Shown: positions 34,596 to 47,399 of the stretch, in pieces
How positions within the stretch are numbered: position 1 is the stretch's first letter
How the letters are laid out: the number at the start of each line of letters is the position of its first letter
DNA from: Hirsutella rhossiliensis
Lineage: Eukaryota > Ascomycota > Sordariomycetes > Hypocreales > Ophiocordycipitaceae
Assembly: GCF_020360975.1 (NCBI RefSeq)
Contig: NW_025408677.1
Location: 2,294,001 to 2,358,000 of the forward strand
Reading direction: 5' to 3'
Length of the DNA: 64,000 nucleotides
Made by a program: the position numbers and the translations under genes
Notes under the pieces: generated by a model
Seen by the model: the letters and a program-made list of their open reading frames with translations, nothing else
What the model was told of the DNA's origin: nothing
Database searches by the model: none

Positions 34596-35908
34596 TTATT
34601 ATTATTAAGATTATACTAAGGACCTAGCTAAAGGTATCTAGAACTTTATTATTAAATAAGAAGGAAAAACTAAAGTACTTAAGGGAAAACCCTCCCTTCT
34701 TTTAGTATAGGTCCGTCTTAAATAAGGTCGTAGTAGTAGTATATAGGAAATTTACGCTAGCTACTATAGGCTCCTCCCGAGATATTATATCTTAGCGCGG
34801 GCCCTCTTAGGCTATAGCCGCTACTATCCTAAGCGGCCGCGGCCTAGGCTCGCTAGCCTAGGCCTAGGGTTATAAGTAGTAGTCTCTCTTTAAGGGCTTA
34901 ACTCGCGGGCGCCTTTATTTACTATAGCTCCTATATTATAGCTATATAGCTATAGTCGCGTTAGCTTATCTATCTATTAGTTAGTAGGGTAAGTAATATC
35001 CGGTTACTATACCGGGCGCTAGTATAGGTCGCTCTTAAGTAGGGCTAGTTAATCGAAAATTTAGTTAGCCGGCTCCGCTAATCGTAAATCGGTTCCCGTC
35101 TAGCTATATAACTTCTTAATTAAGGGCGCGGCGGCCTATATTTACCTTCTATCTTATAGTTATTAATTACGCGCGCTTAGCTCGCGCCTATATATATACC
35201 TACCCTCCTTCTTAGTTCTATATATACCTCCTCCTATTTCTTTATTATCTATCTCTTTTATAAGCTTAACTATTACCTTACCTACCTTATTTCTATAACT
35301 TTAGGTCTCCTTAGTACTATATTTAGTTCGCTTATCGTTATATTATAATATTTAACTAAGAAGCTAACTTAGGTAGTAGCGGCTCGCTTTCTTTAAAACC
35401 CCTTCCTTATAAGAAAGTCGCTATAGTAGTAGGATTAAAGCGCTTTATCTTATATTTTACGTATATTAAGCGTCTTACTAGTAAGCTTACTTATAAGTCC
35501 TTTACTAGCTATTAAAACTAGTCTTATAAGTATTAATCTTAGCTTTATCCTAAGTTAGTCTTACTTTTAGTATTTTTATTAACTTTAATAGCTATAAAAG
35601 CTAAAGCGTATATTACTTACGCTAACTTTAACTAGTCTTATTACTAAGTAAGTAACCCCTTCCTACTATAATACTATCTAAGTTCGGTGCTAATTTATAT
35701 TTTAAATTACCTTTAATAGTAAGGAGGCTACTAGTACCCTTTACTAAGTATAGTCTAAGGTTAATAGCCCTTCCTTTATTAAGGGTTTAGTATAAGAGCA
35801 CCTTTATTACGCTATTCTAAAAACTTATATTCGCGCTAATTAAAAGGCCCTTACTATTAAGGGTAAGGGCGCGTTAAGTAAGTCCGCCCTCGGTCTAGCT
35901 ATAGTCGC

Positions 35909-37779
35909 TATAAGGGCTTTTGCCCTATAAAGGCCTAGACTAGGGTCTAGGCTAAGTCTATATATAAGCGGCCTCCGCGCCTATATAGGCTAGGCCTATA
36001 CTTCTCTTCCTTTTCCCCCTTATAGATTATTAACCTTCTTTTAATAGACCGTACCTAAGCCTACGCCTCTACTTACTCTATAATAATATAATCTACCTTT
36101 TATTTTACCCTCTCTATATCCCTATATATAGAATAGCTATTTTTAGCTGCGTTTAAAGCCGACGTTTAATTACCTAGTCTAGTTAAACCGCCCGCGCCGG
36201 TATATACGTACGTAAAATATCTATACTCCTATAGTTATAAAATTAAAGCGAACGTAATACTTAGTTTGCCTAAGCAATTAAGAGCCTCTTATAATAATAG
36301 GGCTCTATACGACTAAGAGTAGTACTACTATACCTTAGTAAGTTCGACGGCTCCTTTATAGAGCTCGAGCTATAGCTACTTTATATAGAAGTAAAGCTCT
36401 ATATTAATAGCGCTATAATAAGGGATATCCGCGCTTAATTCGACTATCTTTACGCGAGCCTATCCCTATACCTATAAAGGTATCTCTTACTATTTACGCG
36501 TACTAGTATAAATAGACTAGCCGACCTCCTCGTAAAGCTCTATACTAATTATAGCGAACTTAATATAGCTAAGTCGGTAGGCTAAGAGCTTATAACGCTC
36601 TATTAAAAGCGGAGTAAAGCTATTCCGGCTTACTTTATACGGTTTAAAGAGGTGCTTTATTAAGTAGACGTATATAGCTAGCCTAACGTAGTAAAGTATA
36701 ACTACCTCGTTATAAGCTTAAATTCGGATTAGCGTACCCGTTTAAGCGAAAGGTCTATATTACTAGATATATATACCGATCTCGTCCGCCTTCTTTGCGA
36801 GCTTAGTAGTAATAAGTTTCTTTTTTTTTTCTTTTATAATATAAGAAGAGGATAATACTAGTAATACTATAGATATCTCTATCTCTGCCTTAAGGACCGA
36901 GGATAGAAAGAGGTAGTAATAGGAGGGTCGCTATATAGGCTATAGTAGTAAATCCTATTAGTTTTTAAAGTGCCCGCGCTAAGAGGCGTAGGTAAACGCA
37001 CTCTAAGTAGTAGAGGGGCGTACGCGCTAGGACGGAAAGAAGGTTAGGTTCGACGATAGCGACTCTAGCGACGAGTAATCTTAGTAACGCCTCTATAGGC
37101 TTCGTCGGCATCCCCTCGCGTATAGTAGCAGCTGCTATATAGATAGGATATATGCCTATAGCGACTAAAAGGGCGGCTAAGATATAGGAAGGCTATTAAT
37201 ATAATATAACTATAGTAAAAGGGAGTACCTATATAGCCCTATATAGGAGGGAGCAGAGCCTTATATACTAAAGTACCGTCCCTTACGTTATAGTACTAGG
37301 AGCTACTACCGTGCGCCGATATAGGGGGGGCGGGATACTATAAGCTTACCGAAGCTAGCTATACGCTATTCTATATACCTTTACTCCTTAGCTAGAAGTA
37401 CTAAAGCCTAACTCTTAGGGCGCGGCCCCTACTAATAATATAGTCTATCTAAGAAGCTCGCTTAGGAGGGTATTATACGTTATTTACTAACGTTTTTTCC
37501 GCGACTAAGCGTGCGTAGTCCGCGTAAGGGTTCCGTCCCCTTAGGTATAGTATTAGGTATTATTTAAAGGCGCCCCTCTTTAAAAGCTAGGTAGGGGTAT
37601 AATATAAGGGCTTTTACTATATATAGGCCTAGACTAAGGTCTAGGCTAAGTCTATATATAAGTAGCCTCCGCGCCTATATAAGCTAGGCCTATACTTCTC
37701 TTCTTTTTCCCCCTTATAAATTATTAACCTTCTTTTAACGGACTATACCTAAGCTTATACCTTTACTTACTTTATAATA
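35909..37779 (+). mobile_element. Gag-only mini LTR retroelement (1871 bp)
   Basis: Bounded by two 177-bp direct terminal repeats (35909-36085, 37603-37779) beginning TATAAGG and ending TATAATA. The flanks are GTCGC (35904-35908) and GTTAC (37780-37784), a 5-bp duplication with RIP-type changes. LINE copy 4 shows the empty site. It is far too short for pol. A purine-rich tract (TAGGTAGGGGTATAA) just before the right repeat sets the + orientation. The LTR end ACTTACTCTATAATA is the same as that of gypsy-2, suggesting mobilisation by that family. Confidence 0.82.
36240..36770 (+). pseudogene. Gag-like ORF of the mini LTR element
   Basis: A + strand frame reads like a Ty3/gypsy capsid: L-S-K-F-D-G-S near 36340, then K-L-Y-I-N-S-A, a Leu-rich helix, and near 36620-36650 A-Y-F-I-R-F-K-E-V-L, the usual pattern toward the capsid end. 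It is interrupted only by TAG/TAA. No protease, RT or integrase follows. A second + strand frame at about 37010-37600 may be the gag C-terminus or an unknown protein. Confidence 0.6.
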
Positions 37780-38889
37780 GTTACTAAGAATATTAAGACG
37801 CTTATATTAGCTTTTACTTATTTTATAGATAATACCTACTATATATATAAGTCCTTAAAGAAGTACCTAAGTAAGTTTAGCAATATTATTAAGACCTTAG
37901 CTTAAGTTAGGCCTAAGTTACTCTTAGTTACTTAGAAGACTCTTATAGTAGTTAACGATCTCGCTAACTATTTCTATCTTATTACTAGTAATAGCCTTAA
38001 CGCTAAGGATAGTAGTTTTAATCTTATTAGTCTTATTAAGCTTATTCTAGCCCTAGTCCCCTTTAATAAAAGGAAGGGTAAAGGTAAGGGTAAGGCGGTA
38101 GCCGTATCTAAGGCCCTATCTAAGGTTAAGGCTAAGGTATTTATACCCGCGGCTATCGTAGAGCTAGCTTAGGAGCTAACCGTGTCTCCCTTTAACGCTA
38201 AGCTATAGCCCGGTAGTTCTCTTAGTACCGAGCCCGCCCTAAAGCGTCCTTATTTTACGTTGCCTACTAATCCTACTAACGCTCTTAACTTTATTTAGCA
38301 GCGTCTTTATAGCTATCGCGGTTTAGTTTTAGCTAAAATTATCGCTAGTCTTAACCTTAATTAGATTTAAGGTTATAGTATAGGCTATAGTAAACGCCTT
38401 ATTACTACCGCCGGTATAGGTCTTACCTTAGTATAGGCCTTAGTTATTACTTTATTTTATAAGCTAGCTGTCTAAGCTAGCTTTAGTTTAGGTTTAAGGT
38501 TAGGTTTATCTAGTCGTTATTAAGGTTCTTATAGCGGTAGTAGTCCTTATACTCCTTATAAGCCTTAGGTTACTCCCTCCTATACTCTATATACTACCTT
38601 AAGGGGGTCTTATTATTCCCGCTATAATAATAAGGTAGACGTTACTACTAATAAGCTAGGCTAAGGTTATAGTTTAAGGGGGGGCTAGTTATTAGCTCTA
38701 TCTTAGTTTAGTTCTAGGTTAAGTCTTATTTAGTTATAGTCTTTTAATAATAGGTCTCGTTCTATAGCTATTAAGGTTAGTTTAGTTAAGTTATATTAAT
38801 TCTATTTAGTTTATAGTTTAATTAGCGAAGTTTACGCTTAGTTTAAGTTTAGTTTAGTTAAAGCTATAGTCTTATAATTATAAGTCCTC

Positions 38890-41800
38890 TCCCTTCTTAA
38901 GTCGCCTTAATAAGGGAAGTAGTTAGCTAAGGTAGTCTTAGTTAAGGCCGTTCTATCCTTAGCGCGACCTTAGTCTTATTATTTAGTATATCTATATATA
39001 GCCTCTAAGCTAGGTTAAACTAATAAAGCTTACTTAAGTAAAGGAACTATTACGCTAGCGGCGCCGCTATCCTTTTCCCTTAAAGGCTTACTCTTATATT
39101 ACTAGCGTCCTAGGCCTATATTAAAAGAGACTCTCTTACCTTTACTATTAGTAGATAGTCGATTATTATATAGTAGATAGTATCCTATCTTTATTTATAG
39201 GTATATATTAGTAAAACTATACTAAGGACCTATTAATTAAAGAGGAAGTTATTAAGCCTAATCTTTCTTATACGTATCTAAGTAATTACTATACTTATAT
39301 ACTTAAAGAGGCCCTTATAATAGTTTAGTATTATCGCCTTATTAAACTAAGGTAGGAAGTTAGTAGGGTAAAAGGTAGTCTAGTATTATTAAATTATATC
39401 TTTCTTAGCGTTTTATTAAGCGGCTTATTCCTTATTTAGCCTTTTAAGCGACTTAGCTTTATTTAAGAGGTTATTTAATCCTATCTAGCCCTAGACCCCC
39501 CTTATCTCCTTTATAAGGGGGGGTCTACCTAAAGGTAGTACCGTTAAGGGTCTACTCTCTCTCTAGCGTTACCTCCTTTTAAGTATACCCGCGACTACGT
39601 TAGACGCTCTAAAGGTATATAAGTAAAAGCGGAATTTTTAGGAAATTAAGGAATTACGTAAGACTACGTAATAGAGGGGAAGAAGGGGTATAAGGTAGGA
39701 TTTTCAACAGAATTTATTAGTAGTATATTAGTATATAGAAGAGGTGTTTAAGTTAATAATTCTCTATCTATCTACTAGCGGATATGCTGTCTTATATAGA
39801 CAATTATAGTTAAACGGAAGAACCTTTCGGGACTAGATTTAGGCTGCTATATAGCCCTAAGACTAGGGAATTCCGTGATATCTTAAGTAAATCTAGAAGT
39901 GTCTTAGTTCTACTAATATTCGTGTTTAAAGGAGGTTGGTCGTGCTAGTGTTCTTAAGAGGTCTTAGCTAGTATTCTAAGCTAGCTCTGTTCCTTCGATT
40001 CCCGATTATACGATAACCGGCAACCCGTTTAATACATAATAACATATAAAATAACGAGCGATTCTTACTCTATAGGATGAGATTTTATCTATAATTAATA
40101 TACTACTTATTAGCTTATATAATTAGGAGAGTATATTATAGCTGCTTTATTTATAGTAGGAACACCGTTCCTTATAAACGCGCGTTAGATTTAGCCTAGG
40201 AGCCCTAAGTCCTTTAGCCTTTAAAGGGTATTTATTATTCTTTAATTTAAGTAGAGGTTAATTAAGGGCACCTATACCTTTACTTTAACTTAGTAAACTA
40301 AGGTCGCGTAGTAGGCGCCCGTTACTACTTAGAGGCAAGCTAACTAGTCCTAGGTAAGGTCCCGCGTAATTCTATATAGTTTCCCTCTTATAAGCGTTAT
40401 CTTATAAAATATAACTATAGCGTAAGAGATTAAAAACTAGATTACCTTATTATAGACTTCCTTAGCGCGTAGTAAGGTATAGCCTTATATAGATACCGCG
40501 AGCTTAGTTAGGGCTATAGTCTAGCGCTTTAACTTCGCTTAAAGTTATTTTAAGTATATCTTTTAATATAGTTTCTAGTATACTTAAACCCTTAATAAGC
40601 GGGCCTCTTAAACTAGAGTTACTAAGTTAGCCCTAAGGTAGACTAGCGTTATTATCGCTTATCTCTTTTATATAAAGTATAGTAATTCGCTCTTTAATAG
40701 TTTAAAAGTAATTATAAACTTAGTCGCTTACTCTATATATACCTTTTAAGCTTCTTTTAAGCGTACTACTATAGTAGCCTTATTAGGTCTAATACTAACT
40801 ATATTTATATTATTAGTAAAGCTAATAGTATAAATACTATATATTATACTAAGCCTTTTATATAAGGGGGTTATATAATATAGAAATAGGATTAAGGATA
40901 AAGGGGAGCTTTAAAGGACTCTTATTAGTACTTAAGTTAGCTTTAAGGTCCTCCTATTAAAGTAAAGGGTCGATCTCTTATTACTTATAAAGCTTTATAT
41001 TAAGCTTATAAGCTACCTAGGGTATCCCCTAAGCTTTAGTTCCCTTATAAGCTTATTATAGTTAACTATATTAAATACGCTTTTAATATCTAGCTATAGA
41101 AATAATATAATACCCTTCTAGGCCTATATCGCGCGTATTAGTTTTATTACTAATAGGATCGCTGCCTTTATAGAGCGTTCCCTTTTATTCTTTATTTATC
41201 CGTTTAATAAGATACCGTTCGCCTCTACTACTCCTACGATCCTTTAAGCTAGTATCTACTTAAGTACTTTTCCTACTATAGGTAAGAGGGAAATTAGTCT
41301 TTAACCCCTTACTATATAGTAAGCGTCTAGCCTCTTACTTAGCTTTTAAATAACTATTATATTTACGCTATAGAACTAACCTAAGAAATATAAGAGTTAG
41401 GTATAGGTATTAAAGATCGTAGCTAGTTACTAGACTAAGGCTAGGCTATACTTCTTAATAAACCTTAAGGGGACGCTATTTAAACCTACTACTTTCTAGC
41501 TTACTATCTTACTTAGTACTCTTATAATATTAAATAGCTAGATCTATTAGTTAACTATAAGGGTCGCCTTAGCTATAAGCTAGGGTAGCCCTTAGGTTAT
41601 ACTAGCCTTTAATAAGAAGAACTTAGCGGCTAATAGCTAGGCCTTTCCTTTAAAGGTTTCTATTAATTAGTCCTCGCCTTCCTTAACTAATAGTAAGATA
41701 TAGGTTGGTTTTAGTAGTAGCTTACTATAGAGTCTAGCCTACCTCTCTACGTTCTAGAGCTTAGTATTATTAGCGCTAAATTCCTTTAAGAACTTATACT

Positions 41801-42795
41801 AGTAGGCCCTTCTTACCTTATAGACGGTTTACTTCTAAGCTATAAACGCTTTATATAAGTCTTCTTAGTTCGCCTTATTCCTTTCTTACTTATACTTTCT
41901 CTTTACCCTCTTAGCCTCCCTTATCGCCCTCCTTACCTTTAAGGTAAACTATACGTTGCCCTTAAGTAATACTTACCTTTTAGCGTAGAACTATAGCTAT
42001 TATAATCTATACTAAAGTAGCGAAGATATAGTCTAGGTCCTTATTAATATCTTTAAACGTTTAAAGTATTAGCTAGTATAGTCTTAGCTAAGATATAGTC
42101 TTAGCTTTAACTAGCTTTAATTTTACTTCTTTCTACCTTAGGGCCGGTTTAGGTACCTAGGCCTAAGTATCGACCTATAGTATAATAGTTTAATAGATAT
42201 AGTCTAACCTAGTTAGGTCTAGGTTAGGCCTAGTATACTATATTCTAGTCTTTAGTATTACTTAAGCTAGGTTAATAGTACTATCCCTTTAGCTATAGAA
42301 AAATCTTATATACTCCTTTCTTAGGGTAGTAAGTTTAAGTTATAATCTTATTACCTCTTATATAAGTTATATCGCGCTATCTAAGGTTTTATTATATCTA
42401 TCTTAAAGTAAGTAATAAATATTAAAGTCCCTTACTATTACTATAAGGTACTTTAGTTTAATTACGCTTAGGTTATATAGCGCTCTTACCCTTATAGCCC
42501 TTAGTAGTAAGTAAATCGCTTATAGTCTAGTACTATCCTTAAAAATCACCTTACTTTAGTTTAGTTTAAACTAAGGCGACTAAGTCCCTAGCCTAAGCCT
42601 TTTATATATATATAGCGTATACCTCCCTTCCTTATAGACTAGGCTATAAGGCGCCGCTCTAAGGGGGGGGGGGCCGCTTCTTAGTATAGCTTTTACTTCC
42701 TATAATACTATTAAGTTAAAGCTAGCTTAGTAGTAAAGCGCTAACTAAGCTAGCTTATATTTCTTCTATATATTCTAGAATAGTACTTTTAGTTA
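38890..42795 (-). pseudogene. LINE copy 3 ORF2: endonuclease and RT, split
   Basis: Colinear with 20333-23660 of copy 1. The endonuclease is at about 42795-41950 and the RT at about 41550-40700. The frame is interrupted between RT and the C-terminal region by the solo copia LTR. The homopolymer run in the endonuclease has 11 G here (about 42663-42673), against 12 in copy 1 and 13 in copy 2. Confidence 0.8.
39608..40176 (-). repeat. Solo LTR of copia-1 (569 bp) in LINE copy 3
   Basis: Reverse orientation: starts TCTAAAGG and ends CCGTTCCTTATA, the complement of the copia-1 LTR. It is flanked by GACGC (39603-39607) and AACGC (40177-40181), a duplication differing by one G/A. It confirms that the LTR ends are TGTAAGG...CTTTAGA. 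Confidence 0.92.
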
Positions 42796-42829
42796 TATAT
42801 AGGTAAGGTTAAGGTAAAAGGGGTCGTTT

Positions 42830-44100
42830 ATATAAAGAGGGAGGCGCTCTATCTTTTAGCGCTTCTTTATTTACTATACTTATAAATATCGTTTATACTT
42901 AGTTCGGCCTCCCTAGCCCTACTAGCCGGCGGGTATCTTAAGCTCGACCTCTTATCTTAGCGCGGTCTACCTAGTCCCTACTTCTAGACCGCGGTTAATT
43001 TAAGAACGCCCTAAGTTTCGACGGTAGGGAGTAGCCGTTACTTAGTATATATCTAAGTACTTATAAACCGTTAAGGTTAACGTAGGTAGTTTTCCCTTAC
43101 CTTTTCCTAGGCTTTATTTACTATAGGGTAAGTCTAGGTCTACGATAGGTAGTCCCCTTAATATAAGATATAGTTATAAAGGATTTCGCCCTTCTTAGCC
43201 TTATATTTATCCTTACCTTTATTATATACTATACTTTTATATTAGCTATAAAGTTATATTAATATATATCGCTTAGCAATAAGCTATATCTATAGTAGTT
43301 ATAGTACCTTTATAGTTAGACCGACTTATTATAAGGTTTATATTAAAAGATCTATACTTTAAGGACTAGGCCTAAGTTATAAAGCTTATTAGCCTCTAAA
43401 TACGGCCTTAACCTAGCCTTAGTCCCTTTAATAGGCTCTTACTATAGTATTAAATATAACCGCGATATCTTTACTTTAAAGGCGCCTCGCCGCTATAGCG
43501 CTTATAGCTTTTAGGGCTATATTTACTGCCTTTACTATATCCTTTAGTTTATAGCTTAGGATTTTAGGCGGTGCCTTAGTAAGGACTATAATAATCTCGC
43601 GTTTATAGCGTAGTAGGACCTATTTTACTATAGCTTTATATTAGGTCGGTCCCTTAGTCTTAGCTACGACTATAGCCTAGGTTTACTTAGGGCCCCCTAA
43701 GCCTAAAGCGATACCTAAGTAGAGTTCTTCCTTAACTACCTCCTTAATTATATCCTAGATTATTATCTTAAAGCTCTTATCTACGCGGAGTACCGCCGAT
43801 AACGCGCTACTAGCGTAGCTCTTTACCCTAGAAAGCTATTTAACTATTACTTATACCCTACTAAACTATACGCTTAAGATAAAGCCCGTAAGTTCGTTAT
43901 ATACTGCTTTTTCTATAAGGTCGCTCGGCGCTTAAGCTAGTATTATATCGCTACTTTAGGTTTATTAACTCGCCCTATTAAGGTATATAAATTTAGGTAG
44001 TATATCTTTACGTTACGCGCTCTAATTAAGCTTAATATATTAAGGGCTATTACTATATCTACCTACCCCTTAGCCTTAGTATAGTATTATTACTAAGGGT
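42830..44100 (-). pseudogene. LINE copy 3 ORF1
   Basis: Colinear with ORF1 of copies 1 and 2, including the degraded zinc-knuckle region near 43320-43240. No insertion interrupts it. Stops are RIP type. Confidence 0.7.
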
Positions 44101-44200
44101 AATTAATACTACTAAATTAATTCCTAGTATTAGTTAGTATTTTAGTCGCGATATATACCTGCTATAGGCGTATATTAGTTTTATAAGAAGTTTTTTTTAT

Positions 44201-44215
44201 TATAGCTTTTATATA
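44201..44215. repeat. 15-bp target duplication of LINE copy 3, right
   Basis: TATAGCTTTTATATA, identical to 34581-34595. Confidence 0.92.
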
Positions 44216-44310
44216 AATATAAAAGCGCGGCCCTTTAATAATAAATTACTATATTACTTTACTATTATATTTATAGTAAAGAGAACTAATAAAGGTAGTT
44301 TAAAGCTATA

Positions 44311-46679
44311 TATTATTATTATTATTATTAAAATTATACTAGGAACCTAGCTAAAGGTATTTAAAACTTTAATATTAAATAAGAAGGAAAAACTAAAGTA
44401 CTTAAAGGAAAACCCTCCCCTCTTTTAATATAGGTTTACCTTAAATAAGGTCGTAGTTATAGTATATAGGAAACTTACGCCGGCTACTATAAGCTTCTCT
44501 TATATATTTATTTTTTAGTATAGGCCCTCTTAGGCTATAGCTATTACTATCTTAAGCGGCCGCGGCCTAGGCTCGCTAGCCTAAGCCTAGGGTTATAGGT
44601 AGTAGTCTCTCTTTAAGGGCCTAGCTTATAAGCGCCTTTATTTTCTATAGCTCCTACGCTACTACCGCGTAGCTATAGTAGCGGCCGTATTAGCCTATTA
44701 GTCTATTAGTTAATAGGGTAGATAATATCTAGTTACCGGGCTAGGCGCTAGTATAGTTCGCTCTTAAGTAAGGCTAGTTAATCGAAATTCGGTTAGCTAG
44801 CTCTATTAATCGAAAATCGGTTCCCGTTTAGCTATATAACTTCCTAATTAAGGGCGCGGTAGCCTATATTTACTATCTATTACGTAGTTACTAATTACGC
44901 GCGCCTAGCTCGCGTATATATATACTTACCTTCCTCTTATAGTTTCGTTCTTATCTCCTCCTACCTCTTTATTTATCCTCGCTTATATAGGCCTTAGCTC
45001 CTTACCTATATTATTTCTATATCTTTAGTTCTCCTTTATACTATATTTAGTTTATTTACTATTATATTACTATATCTAACTAAGAAGCTAACTTAGGTAA
45101 TAGTAGCTCGCTTCTTTTAAAGCCCCCTCTTTATAAGAAAGTCGCTACTATAGTAAGATTAAAATACTTTATCCCTTATTTTATATATATTAAGCGCCTT
45201 ACTAGTAAGCTTACTTATAAGTCCTTTACTAGCTATTAAAACTAGTCTTATAAGTATTAGTCTTAGTCCTATCTTAGGTTAGTCTTACTTTTAGTACTTT
45301 TTACTAACTTTATTAGCTATAAAAGCTAAAGTATATATTACTTACGCTAACTTTAACTAGTCTTATTACTAAGTAAGTAACCCTGCCTTACTATAGTATA
45401 GTTTAAGTTTAGTTTTAATCTAAGTTTTAGATTACCTTTAAAGGTAAGGAGGCCGCTTATACCCTTTACTAAGTATAGTTTAAGGTTAATAACCCTTTCC
45501 TTATAAAGGGCTTAGTATAAGAGCGCCTTTACTATACTACTCTAGAAACTTATATATACGCTAATCGGAAGGCTCTTACTACTAAAAGTAAGAGCGTATT
45601 AAGTAAGTCCGCTCTTAGTTTAGCTATAGTCGCCGAAAATATTAAGACTCTTACCTTAGCTTTTACTTATTTTATAGATAATACCCGCTATATATATAAG
45701 TCTTTAAAGAAGTACTTAAGAGAGTTTAGTAATATTATTAAGACCTTAGCTTAAGTTAAGCTAAAGTCGCTCTTAGTTACTTAAAAGACTCTTATAGCGG
45801 TTAACGATCTTACTAACTATTTCTATCTTATCGCTAGTAATAACTATAATAGTAAGGGTAGTAGTTTTAACCTTATTAAGCCCGATCTAGCCTTAGCCCC
45901 TTTTAATAAAGGGAAGGGTAAGGGTAAAGGTAAGGGTAAGGCGGCTATTACGTTTAAGGGTCTATTTAAGGCTAAGGCTAAGGAGTCCGCTACTATTACT
46001 ATACCCGCGGTTATCTTATAGCTAACGCGGGAGACTACCGCGTTACCCCCCCTTAGCTCTAACGCTAAGTCTTAGCTTAGTAGTTCTCTTAGCGCTAAGC
46101 CTACTTTAAAGCGCCCTTATCTTATATCGCCTACTAACCTTATTAACGCTCTTAACTTTATTTAGTAGTATCTTTATAGCTATCGTGGTTTAGTCTTAGC
46201 TAAGATCGTCGCTAGTTTTAACCTTAATTAAATCTATAGTTATAGTATAGGCTATAGTAAACGCCTTTACGCCGCCGCTAGTATAAGTCTTACCTTAGTA
46301 TAGACCTTAGTTATTACTTTATCTTATAAGCTAGCTATCTAGACTAGCTCTAGTTTAAGTTTAAGGTTAAGCTTAGCTAGTTATTATTAAGCTTCTTATA
46401 GTAATAGTAGTCCCTATACTCCTTATAAGTCTTAGGTTACTCCCTCTTATACCCTATATACTACCTTAAGGGGGTCTTATTATTCCTACTACGATAATAA
46501 GGTAGACGTTACTACTAATAAGTTAAGTTAAGGTTATAGTTTAAAGCTAGTTATTAGCTTTATCTTAGTTTAGTTTTAAGTTAAGTCTTATTTAGTTATA
46601 GACTTTTAGTAGTAGGTCTTATTTTATAGCTATTAAGGCTAGCTTAGTTAAGTTATATTAGTTCTATTTAGTTTATAGT
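44311..46679 (-). mobile_element. LINE copy 4, 3' part
   Basis: Begins with the TTA-repeat tail and runs colinear with the last 2.4 kb of the LINE, up to a point equivalent to about 23740 in copy 1, where copia-1 copy 2 is inserted. The 5' part of probably the same copy reappears at 63765-64000. Between 44216 and 44310 lies only AT-rich spacer. Confidence 0.85.
45160..46560 (+). pseudogene. Antisense Lys-rich ORF of LINE copy 4
   Basis: The uninterrupted version of the antisense ORF: it has no mini element at the site corresponding to 35904/37784. The basic tract (G-K-G-K-G-K-G-K-A) lies near 45915-45950. RIP stops are frequent. Colinear with 35450-38650 and the - strand frames in copies 1 and 2. 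Confidence 0.5.
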
Positions 46680-47247
46680 TATAAGGAACGGTGTTCCTAT
46701 TATAAATAAAGTAGCTATAATATACTCTCCTAATTATATAAGCTAATAAGTAGTATATTAATTATAGATAAAATCTTATCTTATAGAGTAAGAATCGCTT
46801 ATTATTTTATATATTATTATATATTAAACGGGTTACTGGTTATCGTATAATCGGGAATTAAAGGAATAAAGCTAGCTTAGAATACTAGCTAAGACCTCTT
46901 AAGAATACTAGTATAACTAACCTCCTTTAAATATAAATATTAGTAAAACTAAGATACTTCTAGATTTACTTAAGGTATTACGGAATTCCCTAGTCTTAAG
47001 GCTATACGGCAGCCTAAATCTAGTCATAAAAGGTTCTTCCGTTTAGCTATAATCGTCTATATAAAATAGTATATCTACTAGTAGATAGATAGAGAATTAT
47101 TAACTTAAATACCTCTTTTATATACTAATATACTACTAATAAATTCCGTTAAAATTCCTACCTTATACTCCTTCTTCCCCTTTATTATATAGTCTTACGT
47201 AATTCCTTAATTTCCTAAAATTCCGCTTTTACTTATATACCTTAAGA
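46680..47247 (+). repeat. 5' LTR of copia-1 copy 2 (568 bp)
   Basis: Starts TATAAGGAACGG (RIP-altered TGTAAGG). Aligned end to end with the copy 1 LTRs but with most CA/TG sites lost. A hairpin with arms CCCGGCTT and AAGCCGGG follows at 47257-47281. Confidence 0.93.
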
Positions 47248-47399
47248 GGTTATAAGCCCGGCTTACTCCTTTTAAGCCGGGAAATTAACTTATACCTTTA
47301 AAATTCCTCGTCGAAATATTTAATTAAAATTCCTTTCGAAATTCCCCTCGACTTCTTTTACCTTCCTACGCTCTTAAACTCCCGTTTAGACTTCTCGAT

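Larger units (their letters stand above)
35450..38650 (+). pseudogene. Antisense Lys-rich ORF of LINE copy 3 (split)
   Basis: The same antisense ORF as in LINE copy 1, here on the + strand and cut by the mini LTR element. From about 35705 the frame shows F-N-S-K-E-A, a helical region with A-L-S-K-S-A-L-G-L, and after the insertion S-L-K-K-Y-L-S-K-F-S-N near 37850. The basic tract K-R-K-G-K-G-K-G-K-A lies near 38070-38100, followed by a Ser/Tyr-rich tail to about 38600. Only TAG/TAA stops interrupt it. It is transcribed, if at all, against the LINE. Confidence 0.5.
34596..44200 (-). mobile_element. LINE copy 3, full length, with two insertions
   Basis: The same family as copies 1 and 2, in reverse orientation. 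The TTA-repeat tail is at the left and the AAAAAACTTC-type start at the right (complement of about 44188-44200). Removing the mini LTR element (35909-37779 plus 5 bp) and the solo copia LTR (39608-40176 plus 5 bp) leaves about 7.16 kb. It was inserted in AT-rich DNA with a perfect 15-bp target duplication. Confidence 0.9.

Noticed and set aside
36240..36770. A second readable frame on the - strand of the mini element
   Set aside because: Both strands read through in part, but the + frame has the F-D-G-S and capsid-like pattern and agrees with the polypurine tract orientation.
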